This document shows, piece by piece, positions 34,767 through 39,035 of a DNA stretch of 39,035 nt (within the stretch, counting starts at the first letter, position 1; the number at the start of each line of letters is the position of its first letter). The notes under the pieces were generated by a model. It saw nothing but the letters and a program-made list of their open reading frames with translations. It searched no databases and was not told the DNA's origin. The stretch is from NCBI GenBank assembly GCA_038321615.1, contig JBBQFC010000031.1, positions 1 through 39,035 of the forward strand, in the 5' to 3' direction. The translations under genes and the position numbers were made by a program. The DNA comes from JBBQFC01 sp038321615. GTDB taxonomy: Bacteria > Bacteroidota > Bacteroidia > Flavobacteriales_D > Cryomorphaceae.

Positions 34767-36418
34767 TGCTTAAGCATTGGTACACTAAGTGTTGAACCAT
34801 CGCCAAAAATGAAACGGTTGATCAACACCCCGTTCGGCAGAGCAATCCCCGGGTCGATACGGTGGTTTTCGTCATGTCCTTCATTTACTTGAAAAGCGGT
34901 TTCATAAAGCAAATTACCTTGATTATCTCTTAGCTCGTAATCAAATTTTAATTTGGCCGAAGCTTCCAAATGAAGGTTGAAGGCATTCTCCGTTACCGGA
35001 TTTGGGAATGCAGATGCAAGCAAATAATCTTTGTGAGCCACAGTAATTACTTCTCCTTGATTTGACTCAAAATAAAACGTGTGCAGCGGGACACCTACAA
35101 ATTTCACGTTGAATTGATGCAGCCCTGGAGCAAGATTGATGGTAGGCACTGAAGGATAACCTTCCGAATCTATGAAATCATAAGAATCGGCGTGATAAAC
35201 TGCTATCCCGCCATCAACCGCATCAACTTCATTGATATGAAGATATTCCGTATTGGCAAAAGTCTGTCCTAAGGTAGCATCGCCATTTTCGTCGGTCACG
35301 ACCGTGATACCATAAGCTCCTGAATTGCAGAGATAAGAGTATGCCAAAGTTAACCCTGGCTCTCCTGGAATTTCGCTGTTGCAGATGTTTGGGGTAGGTA
35401 TTGTGCCGCCACCTCCACCACCGCCGCCGCCAAAGGGAATGCCGCCTTCCATAAAAAATGTTCCCGTACACGCTAATTGAACGAAATTGCTCGTTCCAGC
35501 ATTTTGTTGGAGTGCATTAGCGAACAGCGGCCTCCAAGTTAAATTTACGCTGCTTGGTGTCGAGGGGTCGGAGCAGTGGTCTAATGTCATTTTTTGTGTT
35601 TGCACTCCAGCGCTACTATAGGGTATGTAATCCCCTCTTCCTTTTTGAACACCATAAACAAATGAACCTGTAATTACGGAGTTGTTGATATCTTGGTAAG
35701 TGCCGTTATTTGGAAGTCTAACCATTCTAAAACTTAAATCTCCATTGGAGCTATAATATCCCGAAGTCGTATTTAGTGGCCATTGCGGTATTTCATGAAA
35801 CTCAGAATCTCCATTTCCATTATTAGGGACTAGCAGACCAGTGTACCATCCAAATTCAGATTGATCAAACCACCTAAAAAACTTAGTGTTGGCGTTAGGA
35901 CTTGTATCATCGAATGCGAAATCTAAACGATAGGAGAAGGGATTTACGCCTTGATGTTCATACTGCTGAATGCGATAAGCATAATTTCCACTTACACATT
36001 GCCAGTAGCAACGCTTGATGGCTCCGCTGCCATCGTCGATAGGCATGATAACCACATCGCCATCCTGAGCCCCGATAGCCTGTAAAGAAATCCGATAAAA
36101 TCTATTATCAACCCCATCATAATACTTCGGGTCTATCTTCAGATAATTTTGCCCAAAAACATGCGTTTTTTCAACAGATTGAAAAACATATTGCCCACTC
36201 AATTCCACTTCTTCTTCGATTACCACGAGCCATTCACGAACGCTCGGATCATCGGTGCGCCAAGCCAAGTAACCTTGGCTTTCTCTTGGTTCTAACAGAA
36301 TTTCATACACATAAGTATTCGTTACCTCATCGAATCCAGAATTAGATTCGGTCGAACCTAAAGCAAATAGCTTAGAATCGATTCCTAAAAGTGCAGTTAC
36401 ACACACACACACACACAC
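34763..36418 (-). CDS. T9SS cargo protein, first gene of the operon; predicted phase-variable, out of frame with its ATG here
   Basis: The open frame runs from the TG tract to the stop at 34763-34765 and gives 551 residues. After the repeat it reads TALLGIDSKLFALGSTE, then a beta-rich body (ILLEPRESQGYLAWR, RWFDQSEFGWYTGLLVPN), a nine-Gly run near 325-335 and a C-terminal 85-residue region (LLASAFPNPVTENAFNLHL to STLSVPMLKQ) that fits a T9SS sorting domain. The frame's first in-frame start is a GTG inside the repeat. A better start, ATG at 36450 (MKNLNFLSNAM), is in another frame and stops at a TAA right after the repeat. Removing one TG unit or adding two would join them and make a normal signal peptide. 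I recognise no catalytic motif. Function unknown. The stop overlaps the next ATG. Confidence 0.8.
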   Translation of the reverse strand: MCVCVCVTALLGIDSKLFALGSTESNSGFDEVTNTYVYEILLEPRESQGYLAWRTDDPSVREWLVVIEEEVELSGQYVFQSVEKTHVFGQNYLKIDPKYYDGVDNRFYRISLQAIGAQDGDVVIMPIDDGSGAIKRCYWQCVSGNYAYRIQQYEHQGVNPFSYRLDFAFDDTSPNANTKFFRWFDQSEFGWYTGLLVPNNGNGDSEFHEIPQWPLNTTSGYYSSNGDLSFRMVRLPNNGTYQDINNSVITGSFVYGVQKGRGDYIPYSSAGVQTQKMTLDHCSDPSTPSSVNLTWRPLFANALQQNAGTSNFVQLACTGTFFMEGGIPFGGGGGGGGGTIPTPNICNSEIPGEPGLTLAYSYLCNSGAYGITVVTDENGDATLGQTFANTEYLHINEVDAVDGGIAVYHADSYDFIDSEGYPSVPTINLAPGLHQFNVKFVGVPLHTFYFESNQGEVITVAHKDYLLASAFPNPVTENAFNLHLEASAKLKFDYELRDNQGNLLYETAFQVNEGHDENHRIDPGIALPNGVLINRFIFGDGSTLSVPMLKQ

Positions 36419-36419
36419 A
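36399..36419 (-). repeat. TG dinucleotide microsatellite in the signal-peptide codons
   Basis: On the minus strand this is (TG)10 plus a T, just inside the start region of the T9SS gene at 34763-36418. The repeat encodes alternating Cys and Val, which would form the hydrophobic core of the signal peptide. Its length sets the frame: the number seen here leaves the ATG at 36450 out of frame. Tracts of this kind change length by slipped-strand pairing. Confidence 0.9.
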
Positions 36420-36554
36420 TAGCGTTACTCAAAAAATTTAAATTTTTCATATATATGGTTTATAAGTTTTGCTGAAATTAAGCAACATAGTTTTCAAAAC
36501 AGCGCCGCGAAATGTTAAAAACGAAAATATCACTATTTATAATGAGAGACGCTA

Positions 36555-36566
36555 CCTGAATTCAGG
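36555..36566. promoter_or_regulatory. CCTGAATTCAGG palindrome between two operons
   Basis: A perfect 12-bp palindrome in the gap between the AAA/DUF4143 gene and the T9SS operon. The same core lies before nadC (17389-17400). No T-tract follows on either strand, so a protein-binding site is more likely than a terminator. Confidence 0.35.
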
Positions 36567-36608
36567 GACGAGTATTTTTCGAAGTTTGCGAAACAGAAAA
36601 GCCCTTTT

Positions 36609-37778
36609 TCAAGCCAATTGAATCCCACCAATTTCAACCTCGATGAAATGCTGCAACCCACAAATAATCCAACCGCTATCATTTTTCCAAGTGGAACTAT
36701 TACTCTTGCCATGAATTAAGAATCGGGGGATTTCGCCGATGTCATGAGCGGCATTTTGATTTCCGCGACTTGGCAGAATCTGATCACCATACTTTATTTC
36801 GACAAGAGCTACGGCTTCACCTCCCCTTTCGATTACTAAATCGAGCTCATCGCCTTGGTGGTTGCGGTAGAAACTCAGCTGATAGTCGGTCGGTATTGCT
36901 TGGGCTATTTGCTCCACAACAAACCCTTCCCACGATGCACCGAGTAAAGGATGAGTTAATGCATCTTCAAAAGTATGAATGCGCTGGAGGTAATGGAATA
37001 AACCGGAATCACGAAAAAACACTTTTGGTGCCTTTACAAGCCTTTTCTTTGTATTAGTGTGGAAGGCTGGAAGCTGACGAATGAGATATGAAGCTTCCAA
37101 AAAGTCCAGGTAGGTTTTTACCGTTTTGTCGGAGATTCCTAGACTTTTGGAAAGATTCGAGTAATTGAGGGTATTGCCTTGCATGTGCGAGAGCATGTAC
37201 AAAAGCCTGTTCGTTAACATCGGAGCGGCAGGCAGCCCGAGCATAGGTAGATCGCGCTCCACATAGCTGCGCAAATAATTCTCGAACCATCGGCTGCGAT
37301 TTACGTTTCCAACCAGTGGTATAGGATAACCACCCTTAATCCATACCTCTTGCAGCTCGGTCCAACCGAATTCTCTGCATTGGATGCCACTTAGCTCCAT
37401 ATAGGCTATTCTCCCAGCCAAACTTTCGGAAGTTTCGCGGATCAATTCGGACGATGCGGAGCCCAATAAGATGAACCTTCCGGGCTTTCTGTTGCGATCT
37501 ACTAATGATCGGAGCAGAGGGAAAAGCGATGGCATCCGTTGCACTTCGTCAATGATCACCAGCTCTTCTTCAAAATTTCGCAGGTAGGACTCTGCGTTCT
37601 CCAATTTCTGAAGGTCTTCTGTCGATTCCAAATCGAGGTAAATAGCTGGGCGATCAATTGATTCTGAAAGTATTCGAGCTAAGGTAGTTTTCCCAATCTG
37701 GCGCGGCCCAGTTATGCCAAGGCAAGGAAAATCATTTAGAATATCTACAGCTAAGAGCTGCGCCAAGCGATCAATCAT
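36609..37778 (-). CDS. AAA family ATPase with DUF4143 and nuclease-like C-terminus
   Basis: A 389-residue protein. The N-terminal ATPase has Walker A GPRQIGKTT (about 24-32), Walker B EELVIIDEVQRMP (about 70-83) and sensor region FILLGSASSELI. The LAGRIAYMELSGIQCREFG block is typical of the AAA_14/DUF4143 group. A winged-helix segment follows near 200-235 (NYSNLSKSLGISDKTVKTYLDFLE). The C-terminal DUF4143 part has GDELDLVIERGGEAVALVEIKYG, a PD-(D/E)xK-like core with Asp and ExK. These genes are common and mobile in Bacteroidota and archaea. The biological role is not established. The promoter overlaps a 29-bp palindrome, suggesting autoregulation. Full length, no disruption. Confidence 0.88.
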   Translation of the reverse strand: MIDRLAQLLAVDILNDFPCLGITGPRQIGKTTLARILSESIDRPAIYLDLESTEDLQKLENAESYLRNFEEELVIIDEVQRMPSLFPLLRSLVDRNRKPGRFILLGSASSELIRETSESLAGRIAYMELSGIQCREFGWTELQEVWIKGGYPIPLVGNVNRSRWFENYLRSYVERDLPMLGLPAAPMLTNRLLYMLSHMQGNTLNYSNLSKSLGISDKTVKTYLDFLEASYLIRQLPAFHTNTKKRLVKAPKVFFRDSGLFHYLQRIHTFEDALTHPLLGASWEGFVVEQIAQAIPTDYQLSFYRNHQGDELDLVIERGGEAVALVEIKYGDQILPSRGNQNAAHDIGEIPRFLIHGKSNSSTWKNDSGWIICGLQHFIEVEIGGIQLA

Positions 37779-37782
37779 ACTT

Positions 37783-37790
37783 CAAATCTA
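37783..37790 (-). promoter_or_regulatory. -7 promoter box abutting the AAA ATPase start
   Basis: On the minus strand TAGATTTG, an exact TAnnTTTG match, ends four bases before the ATG at 37778. A TTG lies 15 bases upstream, inside the palindrome at 37792-37820. The mRNA would be leaderless or nearly so. Confidence 0.55.
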
Positions 37791-37791
37791 T

Positions 37792-37820
37792 GAAAATTCG
37801 GAATTCAATTCCGAATTTTC
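37792..37820. promoter_or_regulatory. 29-bp palindromic operator upstream of the AAA ATPase
   Basis: Two perfect 14-base arms (GAAAATTCGGAATT and its complement) meet at a single central base. It covers the spacer and the likely -33 element of the ATPase promoter, the classic place for a repressor. It could also form a hairpin near the other direction's transcript. The regulator is not identifiable; the encoded ATPase has its own winged-helix segment. Confidence 0.6.
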
Positions 37821-37920
37821 AAGAAAAAAACCTTTTGCGCGAAGATCATTTTAAACAATCTGTGAATAAATAGCACGTCCGCACGCCACCTGCATCGGAA
37901 TCAAAACACAATTTTTACCC

Positions 37921-37928
37921 TACTTTTG
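37921..37928 (+). promoter_or_regulatory. Candidate -7 promoter box for carB
   Basis: TACTTTTG matches TAnnTTTG and lies 101 bases before the carB ATG. No TTG is found at the usual distance upstream. The leader of about 95 bases is pyrimidine-rich with no clear hairpin. Confidence 0.45.
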
Positions 37929-38028
37929 CGCCCTAAATGACGCATACTCTCAGCACATTTAGTCTCTTCCCGTTCAAAGTCTGGATTTCCCCTTCCACCT
38001 ATTTTTTAACCTTCCTATTCTTAAAGCT

Positions 38029-39035
38029 ATGCCAAAAGACACAAGCATAAAATCGGTATTGATCATTGGCAGCGGCCCTATTGTGATCGGTCAAGCCTGC
38101 GAGTTTGACTATTCCGGCTCGCAAGCCTCGCGCTCACTGCGGGAAGAAGGAATAGAAGTAACGCTCATCAACTCCAACCCGGCTACCATTATGACGGATA
38201 AGGTAGTGGCAGACAACATTTTTCTCAAACCGCTCGAGCCGGAATCGATTATCGAGATACTCGAAAAGCATAAAATCGATGCGGTACTCCCAACCATGGG
38301 TGGCCAAACGGCGCTTAATCTCGCCATCAAGTGCGATGAAATGGGCATTTGGAAAAAGTACGGGGTGCGAATGATAGGCGTAGATATCCGCGCTATCGAC
38401 GTTACCGAAAACCGTGAAGAATTTCGAAAGCTGATGGGCAAAATCGGAATACCAATGGCTCCGCAGGCCACGGCCAATAGTTTCCTAGAAGGAAAAGAAA
38501 TTGCGCAGCGTTTCGGTTTCCCGCTTTGTATTCGCCCTAGCTATACCCTTGGTGGTTCGGGAGCGGCCATAGTTTACGAGCAAAGCGAATTTGATAGCCT
38601 CCTTACCCGCGGCCTGCACGCATCGCCCATACACGAGGTGATGATCGACAAAGCCCTGATGGGTTGGAAAGAATTTGAGTTAGAGCTCCTCCGCGACAGC
38701 AACGACAACGTGGTAATTATCTGTGCGGTAGAAAACATGGACCCGATAGGTATCCACACCGGCGACAGCATTACAGTAGCTCCGACCATGACCCTCAGCG
38801 ACCGCACTTACCAACGCATGCGCGACATGGCGATAAAAATGATGCGATCTATCGGAAACTTTGCCGGTGGTTGCAACGTGCAATTTGCCGTAAGCCCCGA
38901 CGATAAAGAAGACATTATCACAATCGAAATCAACCCGAGGGTTTCGCGATCATCGGCATTGGCATCGAAGGCCACGGGTTATCCCATCGCCAAAATAGCG
39001 GCTAAACTTGCCATAGGCTACCACCTCGATGAGTT
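38029..39035 (+). CDS. carB: Carbamoyl-phosphate synthase large subunit, N-terminal part (cut by window end)
   Basis: 335 codons to the window edge of a protein normally near 950-1075 residues. The first ATP-grasp half is clear: SVLIIGSGPIVIGQACEFDYSGSQA at the start, the block LINSNPATIMTD, LPTMGGQTALNLAI, the ATP-grasp segment FGFPLCIRPSYTLGGSGAAIV, ENMDPIGIHTGDSITVAPTMTLSD and INPRVSRSSALASKATGYPIAKIAAKLAIGY. This half makes carboxyphosphate from bicarbonate and ATP; the missing second half makes carbamoyl phosphate, feeding pyrimidine and arginine synthesis in the cytosol. The ATG at 38029 gives MPKDTSIKSVLIIGSG, the standard opening. carA is not seen upstream; the divergent neighbour is the AAA ATPase. 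A -7 box lies 101 bases upstream. Confidence 0.97.
   Translation, partial: MPKDTSIKSVLIIGSGPIVIGQACEFDYSGSQASRSLREEGIEVTLINSNPATIMTDKVVADNIFLKPLEPESIIEILEKHKIDAVLPTMGGQTALNLAIKCDEMGIWKKYGVRMIGVDIRAIDVTENREEFRKLMGKIGIPMAPQATANSFLEGKEIAQRFGFPLCIRPSYTLGGSGAAIVYEQSEFDSLLTRGLHASPIHEVMIDKALMGWKEFELELLRDSNDNVVIICAVENMDPIGIHTGDSITVAPTMTLSDRTYQRMRDMAIKMMRSIGNFAGGCNVQFAVSPDDKEDIITIEINPRVSRSSALASKATGYPIAKIAAKLAIGYHLDE

Noticed and set aside
36399..36420. TG tract as only a sequencing error
   Set aside because: Possible, since dinucleotide tracts are error-prone, but the tract itself is long and lies in signal-peptide codons, so its position is informative even if the exact count is off by one; kept as a finding with that caveat.
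38109..38883. Minus-strand open frames near the right edge
   Set aside because: They are shadows of carB, whose plus-strand frame is open to the window end and matches the family throughout.

Overview
The window looks like chromosome of a Bacteroidota, most likely a marine Flavobacteriales/Cryomorphaceae-like bacterium. The evidence is the lineage-specific gene set (a DUF4290 protein next to murA, a flavobacterial-type DnaJ), several secreted proteins ending in type IX secretion (T9SS) sorting domains, lipoproteins with an acidic surface-export signal just after the lipid-bearing Cys, and promoters of the Bacteroidota type (TTG, about 17-23 nt, TAnnTTTG). I found no rRNA, tRNA, IS element, prophage or CRISPR array.

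Layout. 1-2054: the 3' end of purB, overlapped by ATGA with an MsbA-like lipid exporter. 2171-7785: a large exported lysyl-oxidase-like protein, then two tandem surface lipoproteins of unknown function that share duplicated terminators. 8006-9857 (minus): an FAD amine-oxidase-type oxidoreductase and a PfpI/DJ-1 protein. 10332-19292 (plus): housekeeping genes, namely a PcrA/UvrD helicase, DUF4290, murA, a periplasmic thioredoxin-like protein, grpE, dnaJ, nadC and a YihY-type membrane protein. 19334-20608: a GT-B-like glycan-synthesis protein with no ordinary start codon for its full length. 20616-24761 (minus): a giant secreted metzincin protease with eight 90-bp repeats. 24903-26983: a second ABC exporter, divergent from rpmH (bL34). 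27335-31262 (plus): a secreted protein with the domain order of plant glucan water dikinase, a lipoprotein and a cupredoxin-like protein. 31330-36450 (minus): a three-gene operon of T9SS cargo. 36609-37778 (minus): an AAA/DUF4143 ATPase under a palindromic operator. 38029-end: the start of carB.

The most unusual locus is the T9SS operon at 31330-36450. Its first gene has a (TG)10 microsatellite inside the signal-peptide codons. The upstream ATG at 36450 is out of frame with the main ORF in this sequence, and losing one TG unit or gaining two would join them. The next two genes are paralogous beta-propeller proteins coupled by ATGA overlaps, and each carries the same terminator-like hairpin within its first 20 codons. 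Together this looks like a phase-variable surface-protein operon whose OFF state could also silence the downstream genes. That reading is inference; the repeat, frames and hairpins are seen directly.

Other notable proteins are the lysyl-oxidase-like protein with both cofactor residues and the three-His copper motif, the exported dikinase-like protein, a roughly 150-residue Ig/dockerin-like tail shared by the lysyl oxidase and the metzincin, a MurA with Asp in place of the fosfomycin-target Cys, and a DnaJ that has lost one of its two zinc centres.
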